Part shown: positions 1-9,051 of the stretch, one piece after another
How positions within the stretch are numbered: the stretch's first letter is position 1
Layout: each line of letters starts with the position of its first letter
Assembly: GCF_026342735.1 (NCBI RefSeq)
Contig: NZ_JAPEMM010000001.1
Location: forward strand, 124,001-188,000
Direction of reading: 5' to 3'
Origin: Streptomyces sp. NBC_00193
GTDB taxonomy: Bacteria > Actinomycetota > Actinomycetes > Streptomycetales > Streptomycetaceae
DNA: 64,000 nucleotides
Position numbers and translations under genes: made by a program
The notes under the pieces: model-generated
What the model saw: only the letters and a program-made list of their open reading frames with translations
What the model was told of the DNA's origin: nothing
The model's database searches: none

Positions 1-780
1 CTGCTGTCGATGGTCGTCACCGATCCGCCGCGCATCACGGGAGGTGCCCGCAGCGAACGACAGGCATACAACGTCGCCGCGTCCCGGGCACAGGACCAGA
101 TGTGGCTCTTCTACTCGGTACCGCCGGACCGATTGAAGAGGGAGGACATGCGACTCAACCTCCTGTCCTATATGGAGAACCCGCCATCGGCACTTGCCGG
201 CTCCGAAGACATCGGAGAGGTGGTGGGCGATGTACCGCAGAAGCCCTTCGAATCGCTCTTCGAGCAGCAGGTCTACCTGCGCCTGAAGGCCCGGGGATAT
301 TACGTCGTCCCGCAGTATCCGGCAGGGAACAAGCGCCTCGACCTCGTCGTCGTAGGGGCACGTGGGCGCCTGGCCGTGGAGTGCGACGGCGACCGGTATC
401 ACTCGACACCCGAGCAGATCCGGCATGACCAACGGCGCGACCGTGAACTCCAACGCGTCGGCTGGACGTTCTGGCGGATTCGCGAGAGCGAGTTCCGATT
501 CGACCCCGAGGAGGCACTCTCCGGCCTGTGGGTCGAGCTCGAACGACTTGGCATCCATCCGGCCACGTTCGAGGGAACCAGTGACCGGACCCATTCGTCC
601 GCCACACCCACCAGCAGTCAGTGGACCCCCTTCGACCTCTCCTCCGACGAAGGACTGGCCGACGACACGGCGGAAACGCCCGAGGGCCCTGGCATGGATC
701 ACCTGTCCAACGCGCTCGGCGAAGCCGAAGACAACGAAGCAGACGACGAAACCGACGACAGCACGGAAGGCTCGGCATGA
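1..780 (+). CDS. C-terminal part of SF1 helicase fused to a DUF559/Vsr-like nuclease domain (5' end outside window)
   Basis: The reading frame is open from base 1, so the gene begins upstream. Visible residues 20-37 (ending NVAASRAQDQMWLF) match motif VI of superfamily I (Upf1/RecD-like) helicases, which contacts ATP. Residues about 80-185 resemble the restriction-endonuclease-like domain often appended to such helicases: an LDLVVV strand followed by VECDGDRYH, the D...ExD-type core of DUF559/MTES_1575 nucleases. The last 60 residues are acidic and low in complexity. Such helicase-nuclease fusions are common in phage-defence islands, where they are thought to process foreign nucleic acid; that role is inferred here. 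The stop overlaps the next start (ATGA), so the two are probably translationally coupled. The helicase core motifs I-V cannot be checked. Confidence 0.75.
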   Translation: MLSMVVTDPPRITGGARSERQAYNVAASRAQDQMWLFYSVPPDRLKREDMRLNLLSYMENPPSALAGSEDIGEVVGDVPQKPFESLFEQQVYLRLKARGYYVVPQYPAGNKRLDLVVVGARGRLAVECDGDRYHSTPEQIRHDQRRDRELQRVGWTFWRIRESEFRFDPEEALSGLWVELERLGIHPATFEGTSDRTHSSATPTSSQWTPFDLSSDEGLADDTAETPEGPGMDHLSNALGEAEDNEADDETDDSTEGSA

Positions 781-1691
781 CTGCGCAGTCCCCACTCGGC
801 ATCCTCGACGCCAACACCTTGGAGGAACTCGCACGCGTCATCTGCGGCGACGACCACCTCTACTACCGCAAGGGCTTCGAGATCGCGCGCTTCCTGGAAC
901 ACGCCGGCTGGCAGCGGGTACCGGAGTACAACGGCGAGTACAGGATGGACTGGACGCTCGCCCGGCTCAGCGAACGCCGAGAGGAACCCACCGAGCTGGA
1001 ACGGATCCTGCTTCGCCTGGCCGACCCTCGCGAATACCTTGACGAGCCGGACCAGCTCCCTGCTGTCATCTCCGCGGTCAACGCTTTCCTGGTCTACGAG
1101 GGAGCACGCCTGGAGAATCCTGGCGGCCGCCCCCGTCTCGTCGCCTGCGACCCCTCCCTTGCCCACCCGGGCAGCCGGGGCCCTGCCGAACTCAGCACAG
1201 CCATGACCGATCTCATCAGTGACCGGAAGATGGCCGCCCTGCTCCAACACCGCTTGGACGAGGCACGCACCTGCTACGCCAATGGCGCTCACGTGGCCGC
1301 CATCATCATGCTCGGCAGCCTGCTGGAAGGCGTCATGGTCCAAGTGGTCCGCGAACGCGACGCCTCGCGACTCGGCAGCACATCAGCGGACAAAGTGACC
1401 CTGGACACTCTGATCAGAACCTGCCACGTCGCCGGCTGGATCGGTGCTGACGTCGAGCGCTTCTGCCACGAGCTGCGCAGGTATCGCAACTTCGTCCATC
1501 CGCGACAGGAGATCCGGGATGCCCACACCCCGGACCGCGACACTCTGAACATGTGCTGGCCCGTGGTCGAGGCAGTCTTGAACGACCTCGCCGCCTCCCA
1601 GCCGAAGGCGACCGCGCCAAAGCCAACCGCCTCGCCCGTCCGACCCGTGCCCCGGCCATCGTCAGCAGCGCGGCCAGCACGCCGGCCCTGA
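777..1691 (+). CDS. HEPN-like (DUF4145/AbiJ-type) hypothetical protein
   Basis: A 304-residue protein whose ATG overlaps the preceding stop by 4 bp; an earlier in-frame start would lie inside the helicase-nuclease gene. The C-terminal half (about 150-265) is all-helical with a late motif RRYRNFVHP near residue 235. This fits the R-x4-6-H signature of HEPN ribonuclease folds, as in DUF4145 proteins. The N-terminal 120 residues, rich in W/Y/F, resemble the small N-terminal domains found on AbiJ-type abortive-infection proteins, but this is only a similarity of style. The last 35 residues are a Pro/Ala/Arg-rich tail. Coupling to a helicase-nuclease suggests a joint role, perhaps as an RNA-cutting effector. 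No relative can be named with certainty. Confidence 0.6.
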   Translation: MTAQSPLGILDANTLEELARVICGDDHLYYRKGFEIARFLEHAGWQRVPEYNGEYRMDWTLARLSERREEPTELERILLRLADPREYLDEPDQLPAVISAVNAFLVYEGARLENPGGRPRLVACDPSLAHPGSRGPAELSTAMTDLISDRKMAALLQHRLDEARTCYANGAHVAAIIMLGSLLEGVMVQVVRERDASRLGSTSADKVTLDTLIRTCHVAGWIGADVERFCHELRRYRNFVHPRQEIRDAHTPDRDTLNMCWPVVEAVLNDLAASQPKATAPKPTASPVRPVPRPSSAARPARRP

Positions 1692-1706
1692 CACCGAGGC
1701 GCGGTT

Positions 1707-1752
1707 GGTTCGGCCACCGCCACGCGCTCAAGAGCAGGGCGGTGGCCGAACC
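1707..1752. terminator. Strong inverted repeat downstream of the helicase-HEPN operon
   Basis: A perfect 15-bp stem, GGTTCGGCCACCGCC (1707-1721) with its complement at 1738-1752, and a 16-nt loop. It begins 15 bp after the HEPN-like stop. There is no U-tract, as is usual for actinobacterial terminators. Confidence 0.75.
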
Positions 1753-1904
1753 GGCGAGCGAGAGTTCAGCACTCGGTGGGCGGCGAGGCCCCCTGCCGCC
1801 ATCGGCGCCTGCCCTCACTCCGGGAGAGGGTCACCATCGACCTCTCCTCATGCCTCTTTCGATTCCAGACCACAGGCAAGGCCGCTCCGAATTGTGAGAA
1901 TTGG

Positions 1905-2936
1905 TCAGAGAGGGGGGCCACCGGAGAAGAAGGACATAAGGCTTCGCGTTAGTCTGGTCGCTTCGGCGAGGCCGTACCAGAGGCCCAAGAGCACATAGGC
2001 CGTCACGATGAAGGCCACTACCGCCAGAGGCATCAGGAGCTCGGCTGGCGCGCCCAGCCTTGCGAGCAGCAGTGCGAATGCCGTGACGCTGATAGTCGAC
2101 CAAAGGCACGCTTTCGCCAAGCGGCGTCCGTCGAGGCGGTCGGGCTCAATGACGGCTTCCTCGGGGAGATCAGTGTGAGGGAGCATCTTGGTGAATTGAC
2201 CAGCTGCGACATTGGCCGCGATGGCGCCGGCCAACGTGCCCAGCTTCCTTGCTGACCCCGTGCGGTCTCCAACCAGGCCATCCGCGGCCTGCATTATGGC
2301 CGTCTCCACGAGATCCGCGTGGGTGAGGAGCTCCTTGCGAAGGGCTCCCCGGGCTCCGAAATCAGAAGCGGCGTCCCGGGCGACCGTCCGCAGTGGAAGA
2401 CCGAGCTCGGCGGCCTTGGCGCTGAGTTTCACTGCGTTCGTGTACCGAATGCCATCGATCGTTGTCAGGTCGGCACTGGCCGCGAGGAGGTCGAGAAGCG
2501 GGTACAGAGGCTGATAGAGACGCAGTATGTTCTCGCCTCGCCAGGCCGAAACGATCCAGAGGATGACGATCAAAGCCAGCGTTGGCGTGATCGACACCCA
2601 TGGGTCAGCGTCCGGGCCGAAGACGTACGCGGTATAGGTCGGGCACCAGGCTTGGCCTGTGGTGAGCAGACCGCCCGGCCTACATGCTGCCGGGCGGGTT
2701 ACGACAGCGAGCAGGGCCAGCACGGCAAAGGAGATTGCGATCCTCCTGACCCTTCGGAGAAACATCCACCGCTGGTAGCCGAGCGCCTTACGGATGGCCG
2801 CAGCATCGAAGTCGATGCCCAGCTCAGTCGCAGCCTTCTCGGCCGGGACCACATGCCTCTCAACCCATCGGTGATGCAAACGCAACAGCGGGTGCCACCA
2901 CGTCGGCAGGCTTGTTTCGCTCGCTGCTTCCCCCAT
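1905..2936 (-). CDS. Multi-pass membrane protein of unknown function
   Basis: A 343-residue protein with about four hydrophobic segments. Two lie in the first half (about 63-80 and 112-130) and two near the C-terminus (about 278-298 and 303-322), separated by a roughly 130-residue soluble region rich in Ala, Leu and charged residues. It starts with a 50-residue cytoplasmic-looking stretch containing several Trp/His. I do not recognise the family. It sits between a HEPN-like operon and SNF2 genes, so a membrane effector or sensor in the same defence island is possible, but nothing in the sequence proves it. It converges on the upstream operon, with the hairpin at 1707-1752 between them. Confidence 0.6.
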   Translation of the reverse strand: MGEAASETSLPTWWHPLLRLHHRWVERHVVPAEKAATELGIDFDAAAIRKALGYQRWMFLRRVRRIAISFAVLALLAVVTRPAACRPGGLLTTGQAWCPTYTAYVFGPDADPWVSITPTLALIVILWIVSAWRGENILRLYQPLYPLLDLLAASADLTTIDGIRYTNAVKLSAKAAELGLPLRTVARDAASDFGARGALRKELLTHADLVETAIMQAADGLVGDRTGSARKLGTLAGAIAANVAAGQFTKMLPHTDLPEEAVIEPDRLDGRRLAKACLWSTISVTAFALLLARLGAPAELLMPLAVVAFIVTAYVLLGLWYGLAEATRLTRSLMSFFSGGPPL

Positions 2937-3054
2937 GCGTGGCAGCGTACTGGGTGTCTACGGCTGCCGTAATCGAATTCCCTGTCGCCGTTGCCCGATC
3001 ACGGCATGGCCGCGATCTCCCCTGTTCGTTCTCGGCGCAGACGCCGACGCCTAG

Positions 3055-3300
3055 GTGAAGACCACCGCAGAATCCGACTACCAAGGCGCCGCCTGAACTG
3101 TGCGCACTCCCATCAAGCGCGCGAAGGGCCAGGGACACAACGGCTGCGAGAATCAGGCCAACTCCGCCCTCGCCAGGCTACGCGCCCCTGCCGAGCGCGC
3201 CTCCGCCGAACTCGGTTGCTGGGGGTGGATGCTCGGCCTGTGGAGGATTAGCCCGAGCCGCATTACCACCGCGCTTCACGCCCTCCTCGTGATTACACAA
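3055..3300 (+). pseudogene. IS5-family transposase C-terminal remnant
   Basis: The translated frame reads DYQGAA, then an in-frame stop, then TVRTPIKRAKGQGHNG and QANSALARLRAPAERA. This matches the C-terminal part of IS5-type DDE transposases (a YQG block and a LRAxxERAxA block with the final catalytic Glu). The copy lacks its N-terminal half, has a TGA inside, and loses the family's pattern after residue 70. It ends 14 bp short of the SNF2 stop codon on the other strand, so it is a decayed insertion sequence within the island. Confidence 0.65.
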
Positions 3301-3313
3301 ACACGTTCTCCAC

Positions 3314-6304
3314 TCACAAAGGCAGATCGGAGACGCTCAGCACAAGCGCCGCGGTGAGGATCTGCGGTGGCTTCGTCGACATCAGCTGCTGGTGGTCGAG
3401 CAGTTCGAGACGCTTTCGAAGCCGTATCTCGAGCTCAACAGCCTTGCGGTGGAGGCTCTCGGAGGACACCTTGGGCTTCTCGCCCCTTCGTTCCTTCTCG
3501 GAGGCCGCCGCAGCATCGAGGAACAGCCGCTCACTCTCCGAGGTTAGGCGCTTGGCCACCAGTTCCCGGGCCCTGAGCAACTCTGCCAGGCGACGGGGCT
3601 GGACCTCGGCCAGGTACTGGGGAAGCTGGTTGGCGATGATCCAGCTGGTCGCCTTGTCCTCAGCGTCGGCGAGCCAGGGCAGTCCGTTCGCGACGTCGAT
3701 TGCCGTGTCGTTGGGTGCGGCGACGCAGTCGAGGTAGGGCGCGGGGCCTGCTGGCCGCACGGTACCGCTGCTGTCGACGTACGCGTAGCCGAACCGTCGG
3801 GCCACCGACTCGCCGGTGGCGTCCACGACCTCCTCGACTACCCCGACGAGGAGGTGCGGCTCGTCCAGGGCGGCCGAGACTAGGACGGTGCCCCGGTTGA
3901 GAGCGCCCCCGAAGTTTCGGATAGTTTCGGCCATGACGGCGTCGTGCAGCGGGTGGCCTGGGGCGAGCAGGTCGACGTGGAGGCGGTCGTCGGGCTGGAT
4001 GTGGCCGAGGTCGAAGGTTACGTGGTCGTACTTGGTGGCAATGGGCCCGTTGCCTGCCGAGCGGACGTGCTGCGGCACGTTGGCTACCTTGTAACGCCCC
4101 AGTTCGCGCTTGACGATGCGGCCACCGAGCCGGGTGAAGGCATCCTTGAAGGCCGATTCGATGTCGTGCGGCTGAAGGCGTCGAGCGCGGGCTTCGTCCA
4201 TCGCGGCACGCAGGGTGCGGAGATCGGCATCCGAAAGGTGCTCCGAAGCGAGTGCCCGCTCGTCCAGGAGGCCCTTGAGACCGTCTCCGACGGTGGCGTC
4301 AATGACCTCGTGCATCCGATCCTTGACTGCCGGCTGCTCACCGTACTGGATGGCATCGAGGAGCAAGTCTCGCAGTGGGGTCTCGGCGAACGCCTCTCCC
4401 AGAACATCGAAGACCTTCCCGCCGTACGTCTCGCGCATCTGGTCGAGTTTCTCCAGCAGGCGCGTGAACACCTCGCCCTCGCGGGTGTTGGAGGCGACGA
4501 GGTTCCAGAGCCGGCAGACCTCCGTCTGGCCGATACGGTGGATGCGGCCGAAGCGCTGCTCGATGCGGTTGGGGTTCCAAGGCAGGTCGTAATTGATCAT
4601 CAGGTGTGCGGCCTGCAGGTTGAGTCCCTCGCCGGCGGCGTCGGTGGCCAGCAGGATCCGAGCATCACAGTTCTTGGTGAACTCCTCGGTGATCTGTCGC
4701 CGTTCGGCCCGGCGTACGCCGCCATGAATGGCCCTGACGGCATCGGTGGCCCCCAGCAGGGACCCGATCTTGCCCTGCAGATAGTGGAGGGTGTCGCGGT
4801 GCTCGGTGAACACGATGAGTTTCCGTGGGCGTCCATCGGCGTCGGTCACCAGCGCGTGGTCCCGCAAGAGGGCGGACAACTCGATCCACTTGCGGTCCGT
4901 TCCCGCCTCGCGGACGCGCTGAGCCGTCTGCACCAACGCCCTCAGCTCGATGAGCTCGACGTCGAGCTCATCGACCGTCTGCGCCGCCGTCGCCGCATCG
5001 AGCAGTTCCTCCTCGATCTCCTCGATCTCATCGGCATTGAGGTCGCCATGGTCGAAGTCGGCTAGGTCGACGGTGGGCATACTCTCGCGACAGGTACCGT
5101 CGAGGATCTCCTGCTTCCTGCGCTCCAGGCGCTCGGTACGCCGTACAAGACTCTTGTAGATCGCCTCAGGGCTGGAGGCCAGGCGTCGCTGCAAAACGGT
5201 GAGCGCGAAACCGACGGTGTTCTTGCGTGTGCCACCGATGCGGTCGGCACGGTTCATCCCCTCGCGGACATAGTGGGTGACGTCCTCGTAGAGGTCGTAC
5301 TCGAGTGCCGTGAGTTCGTACGGGACAGTCTCCGCCAGACGCTCGGGGAAGAGTCTTCTGCCTTCGAAGGTGAGCAGGTCTTCCTTGATCATGCGTCGCA
5401 TGATCCCGCTGACGTCGGTGCTCCTGTTCTGCCTGCCCTCGAACCGGTCACGGTCCAGCAGGGTGAGGAAGAGCTGGAAGTCCTCTTCCTTTCCCGAGTG
5501 CGGGGTGGCTGTCATCAGGAGCAGGTGCCGAGTGATCTCGCCGAGCATCTCGCCGAGCTGGAACCGCTTGGTCTTCTCCACCTTGCCACCGAAGTAGTGG
5601 CCGCCCATGCGGTGCGCCTCGTCGACGACGATCAGGTCCCAATCCGTTTCCTGGAGCTGCGCCTTCAAGTGCTCGTTGCGGGAGAGCTGGTCCATGCGGG
5701 CGATCAGCAGCGGGTAGGTCTCGAAGACGTTGAGATTGAGCTGGGAGTCAATGAGCTGGTTCGTGAGCAGGTCGAATCGGAGACCGAACTTGAAGAAGAG
5801 CTCGTCCTGCCACTGATCCACCAAGCCTCCCGGAGCCACGACTAGGCACCGCTTGACGTCATCGCGCAGCAGGAGCTCCTTGATGTAGAGCCCAGCCATG
5901 ATCGTCTTTCCCGCGCCCGGATCGTCGGCGAGCAGGAAGCGCAACGGTGTACGGGGCATGAGCTCGCCGTACACGGCGCGGATCTGGTGCGGGAGCGGCT
6001 GAACGTCGCTGGTCGCCACGGCGAGCATCGGGTCGAACAGGCCGGCCAGTGAGATCCGCTGAGCCTCGGCGACCAGCTTGAAGTCACCTACGTTCGCGTC
6101 GAAGGCTCGGCTGCCACTGTGGGCGACGCTCAGCTTCTCCTCGTCCTTCCGGAAGACGACCCGCTGGTCAAGGACGCCCCCGGCAGTCTTGTAGGTCAGC
6201 TCGAGTGCGTTCGCACCGTGCCACTGGGCCGCGATGACCGTGACGACCTCCGCCGGAATGAGTCCGTCGATGCGTAGACCTGGCTTGAGCACCTCGAGCA
6301 GCAC
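3314..6304 (-). CDS. SNF2/RapA-type helicase (DrmD-like)
   Basis: A roughly 996-residue ATP-dependent translocase. Motif I is DDPGAGKTIMAG (about 128-140), motif II VVDEAHRM (about 228-235), motif III TATPHSGK (about 267-274). Motifs V-VI are TDAAGEGLNLQ and RIEQRFGRIHRIGQ around 580-620. The DDPGAGKT form of motif I, where most SNF2 proteins have DEMGLGKT, is typical of the HepA/RapA-like branch that includes DrmD of DISARM and many stand-alone phage-defence or plasmid-borne helicases. No nuclease domain is visible. A GTG at 6310 lies only 2 nt from AGGAGG (6313-6318 on the complement), whereas the GTG at 6304 has the ideal 8-nt spacing, so 6304 is preferred. It is divergent from the second SNF2 gene, with about 120 bp between them. 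Confidence 0.88.
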   Translation of the reverse strand: MLLEVLKPGLRIDGLIPAEVVTVIAAQWHGANALELTYKTAGGVLDQRVVFRKDEEKLSVAHSGSRAFDANVGDFKLVAEAQRISLAGLFDPMLAVATSDVQPLPHQIRAVYGELMPRTPLRFLLADDPGAGKTIMAGLYIKELLLRDDVKRCLVVAPGGLVDQWQDELFFKFGLRFDLLTNQLIDSQLNLNVFETYPLLIARMDQLSRNEHLKAQLQETDWDLIVVDEAHRMGGHYFGGKVEKTKRFQLGEMLGEITRHLLLMTATPHSGKEEDFQLFLTLLDRDRFEGRQNRSTDVSGIMRRMIKEDLLTFEGRRLFPERLAETVPYELTALEYDLYEDVTHYVREGMNRADRIGGTRKNTVGFALTVLQRRLASSPEAIYKSLVRRTERLERRKQEILDGTCRESMPTVDLADFDHGDLNADEIEEIEEELLDAATAAQTVDELDVELIELRALVQTAQRVREAGTDRKWIELSALLRDHALVTDADGRPRKLIVFTEHRDTLHYLQGKIGSLLGATDAVRAIHGGVRRAERRQITEEFTKNCDARILLATDAAGEGLNLQAAHLMINYDLPWNPNRIEQRFGRIHRIGQTEVCRLWNLVASNTREGEVFTRLLEKLDQMRETYGGKVFDVLGEAFAETPLRDLLLDAIQYGEQPAVKDRMHEVIDATVGDGLKGLLDERALASEHLSDADLRTLRAAMDEARARRLQPHDIESAFKDAFTRLGGRIVKRELGRYKVANVPQHVRSAGNGPIATKYDHVTFDLGHIQPDDRLHVDLLAPGHPLHDAVMAETIRNFGGALNRGTVLVSAALDEPHLLVGVVEEVVDATGESVARRFGYAYVDSSGTVRPAGPAPYLDCVAAPNDTAIDVANGLPWLADAEDKATSWIIANQLPQYLAEVQPRRLAELLRARELVAKRLTSESERLFLDAAAASEKERRGEKPKVSSESLHRKAVELEIRLRKRLELLDHQQLMSTKPPQILTAALVLSVSDLPL

Positions 6305-6429
6305 GTACACAACCTCCTGCTTGGCAGCCTGCGAACGCTACTCGGACGTTCCGGCGATTTCGTGATCCCGTCGACTTCGTCAACCGGGGTCGCTAATCTT
6401 CCCAGAGGTCATGCGAGTCGGCGGGGGCA

Positions 6430-9051
6430 ATGGAGCGAGAAGCACGTCATCACCTGCGTGGTGTGGTGGAAGACGTCGGCGGGTGGCACAAGCTCGCAGT
6501 GGGGATCGTCGAGCAACGTGAGCCCGTCGAGACAGCGGCGGAAGACGCCGCCAGGCAGTTCCTCGGTCGAGTGGCTTCGCTCGGGACCAAAACCACCACT
6601 ACATGGCGCGTACTGCAGGTCTCGCCGTCCGATGTCGACCTGGTGACCGCGCTGGCCTGCCGTCAGGCGCTTCCGGTGCCCACGGCCAACGCCCAGCAGG
6701 GCATCCACCAATTGACCGACGACGCCAGCCGGGCACTGACGGCCGTCCGTGCACTGTTCGGTGCCCGCCGGATATTTTCGGGCAAGGGCCGCAAGGACGA
6801 AGCGGGGCAGGCTGCGACCTACCTCGCATCCCTTCACGAGCGGGCTGCGAGCACTGGACTCATCACCGAGATGGAAGGCCTGGCGTCATGGGACAGAAGG
6901 AGTGTCCCCGCAGTCGGGCCATCGGCCATCCTCGATAACACGGTCGGCTTCAGCCACCGCCTCGGCGCCCAAGCCGAACTCATCGGACGCCATGAACTGG
7001 ACGCCGCCAAGACCGCGATCGGCCCGATCGATAGGGCCCTGAACCGCGAGGACAAGTTCAGAACGGCGGTCAACACCGCCGGCAATGCCGTCCGACAGGC
7101 CGAGGTGCGCAAGCTGGTCGCCGAGATGCCCGTCGAGCGGCTCAAGGACGCAACCAACGGCCAACTACGCATCACGGCGCTGGTCGACGCCGGAATCAGG
7201 AACGTGCAGCAAGTCCTCGACCAGAAATCGCGGATTCGAACGCTCCCCGGGGTCGGTGAGACGACGGGCACCCGGATGGTCGGCGCCGCGCAGACCATCT
7301 GGCAGACCACGATGGACGAGATGCCGGTCCGCATCGACATTAAGAACCGATCCCAGGCCACCACGAAGCTCCTGACGACAATGCGGGCCTGGGATGCGGC
7401 ACGCTCGATCCGCAGCGCGACAGCGGACCTCGCCGCCGCCGACGCGGTACGACCGCTCCTCCAGAGTCTTGATCCCCGGACCTCCCACGTGGTTCTCGTC
7501 CCCCAGGACCGGACTGTCGCCCAGTTGCGTGCCGCGCTGGCAGCCGTCGAGCGCCGCGGGGCGGTGCTCGACAGTGGGGCTGGCGTCGCAGGCGGTGATC
7601 CTTGGGAAGATTTCAGCGCCCGGCCGGCCGACTACTACGCCATGCTCGCAGAGCTCGGGTTCCTGGCCGACGACGCCGAGAAGAGCCAAGGCGACCTGCC
7701 AGCCGAGATCGTCGAGGCGGTCAGGGAACTCAAGCTCAACACCACCCATCTGAAGGCCTCCCTACGCGGATACCAGTCATTCGGTGCCCGCTTCGCAATC
7801 GTGCAGCGGAAGGTCATCATCGGCGACGAGATGGGTCTGGGAAAGACGGTCGAATCACTCGCCGTGCTCGCCCACTTGCGCGCCAAGGGCTCCTCCCATT
7901 TCCTGGTCGTGTGCCCCGCCGCCGTCGTGACCAACTGGGTGCGCGAAGTCCAGGCGAAGTCCGATCTGCGCGCGTATCGCCTGCACGGGCCGGGTCGCGA
8001 TGACGCGCTGAAGTCCTGGATCCGGAACGGTGGAGTCGCGGTCACCACCTACGACATCCTCGGTTGGCTGGAAGGGCAGATTCCCGAACGCGCCGAACCC
8101 GCATGCCTGGTGTTCGACGAAGCGCACTACATCAAGAATCCAGATGCCCAGCGAACTCGGCGCTCCACGGCCCTCATCCACACATCGGAGCGAGCGATCC
8201 TCCTGACCGGCACCCCGCTGGAGAACCGGATCGAGGAGTTCCGTAATCTCGTCGGCTACCTCCGGCCGGATCTGTCGATCAGTGCCTCGGAAATCGCTCC
8301 TCGCCAGTTCCGGAAGCAGGTGGCACCGGCCTACCTGCGGCGCAACCAGGAAGACGTCCTCACCGAGCTGCCGGAGCGGGTCGATGTCGACGAGTGGATT
8401 CCGATGTCCAGCGCCGATGAGCGGCACTACCGAACGGCTGTCATCGAGGGCAACTTCATGGCCATGCGCCAGGCCGCGCTACGCGCCGGCGCCAAGTCCG
8501 CGAAGATGCAGCGCCTCATCGACATCGTCCAGGAGGCGGAGGACAACGAGCGCAAGGTGCTGGTCTTCTCGTACTTCCGTGACGTCCTCGATGAGGTGGC
8601 GTCGATCCTTCCAGGGAAGGTGTTCGGGCCTCTTACCGGCTCCGTACCCGCCGCGAAGCGACAGAGCATGGTCGATGAGTTCTCCCAAGCCCGCCACGGG
8701 GCCGTCCTCGTCGCCCAGATCGTGGCGGGCGGCGTCGGTCTGAACATTCAGGCGGCATCGGTCGTCGTGATCTGCGAGCCCCAGTTCAAGCCGACGACCG
8801 AATGGCAAGCCATCGGCCGCTCCCACAGGATGGGGCAGCTGGAGTCGGTACAGGTACACCGCCTGCTCTCCGAAGAAGGCGTCGACCAGCGCCTCATCGA
8901 GATCCTGGCGCGCAAGAACCAACTCTTCGCGGAGTTCGCCCGCGTCTCCGAAACTGCCGACAGCGCCCCGGAGGCATTCGACATCACGGACGCCGAGCTG
9001 GCGCGGGAGATCGTGGCGGCCGAGCGCGAGCGCCTACTCGCGGGAGGCTGA
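6430..9051 (+). CDS. SNF2-family ATPase with an internal helix-hairpin-helix and unusual N-terminal region
   Basis: An 873-residue protein. The C-terminal half is a canonical SNF2 motor: DEMGLGKT (about 466-473), DEAH (about 563), LTGTPLENRIEEF, and GGVGLNIQ through GRSHRMGQ (about 755-803). The N-terminal 440 residues are helical and not typical of known SNF2 remodellers. They include RIRTLPGVGETTGTR (about 267-281), a helix-hairpin-helix DNA-binding signature like that of DNA-repair proteins, probably for structured DNA. Its start is supported by GGCGGGGG just upstream of the ATG. It is divergent from the RapA-type helicase and shares its short promoter region, so the two may be co-regulated. 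Function in DNA protection or defence is inferred. Confidence 0.85.
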   Translation: MEREARHHLRGVVEDVGGWHKLAVGIVEQREPVETAAEDAARQFLGRVASLGTKTTTTWRVLQVSPSDVDLVTALACRQALPVPTANAQQGIHQLTDDASRALTAVRALFGARRIFSGKGRKDEAGQAATYLASLHERAASTGLITEMEGLASWDRRSVPAVGPSAILDNTVGFSHRLGAQAELIGRHELDAAKTAIGPIDRALNREDKFRTAVNTAGNAVRQAEVRKLVAEMPVERLKDATNGQLRITALVDAGIRNVQQVLDQKSRIRTLPGVGETTGTRMVGAAQTIWQTTMDEMPVRIDIKNRSQATTKLLTTMRAWDAARSIRSATADLAAADAVRPLLQSLDPRTSHVVLVPQDRTVAQLRAALAAVERRGAVLDSGAGVAGGDPWEDFSARPADYYAMLAELGFLADDAEKSQGDLPAEIVEAVRELKLNTTHLKASLRGYQSFGARFAIVQRKVIIGDEMGLGKTVESLAVLAHLRAKGSSHFLVVCPAAVVTNWVREVQAKSDLRAYRLHGPGRDDALKSWIRNGGVAVTTYDILGWLEGQIPERAEPACLVFDEAHYIKNPDAQRTRRSTALIHTSERAILLTGTPLENRIEEFRNLVGYLRPDLSISASEIAPRQFRKQVAPAYLRRNQEDVLTELPERVDVDEWIPMSSADERHYRTAVIEGNFMAMRQAALRAGAKSAKMQRLIDIVQEAEDNERKVLVFSYFRDVLDEVASILPGKVFGPLTGSVPAAKRQSMVDEFSQARHGAVLVAQIVAGGVGLNIQAASVVVICEPQFKPTTEWQAIGRSHRMGQLESVQVHRLLSEEGVDQRLIEILARKNQLFAEFARVSETADSAPEAFDITDAELAREIVAAERERLLAGG

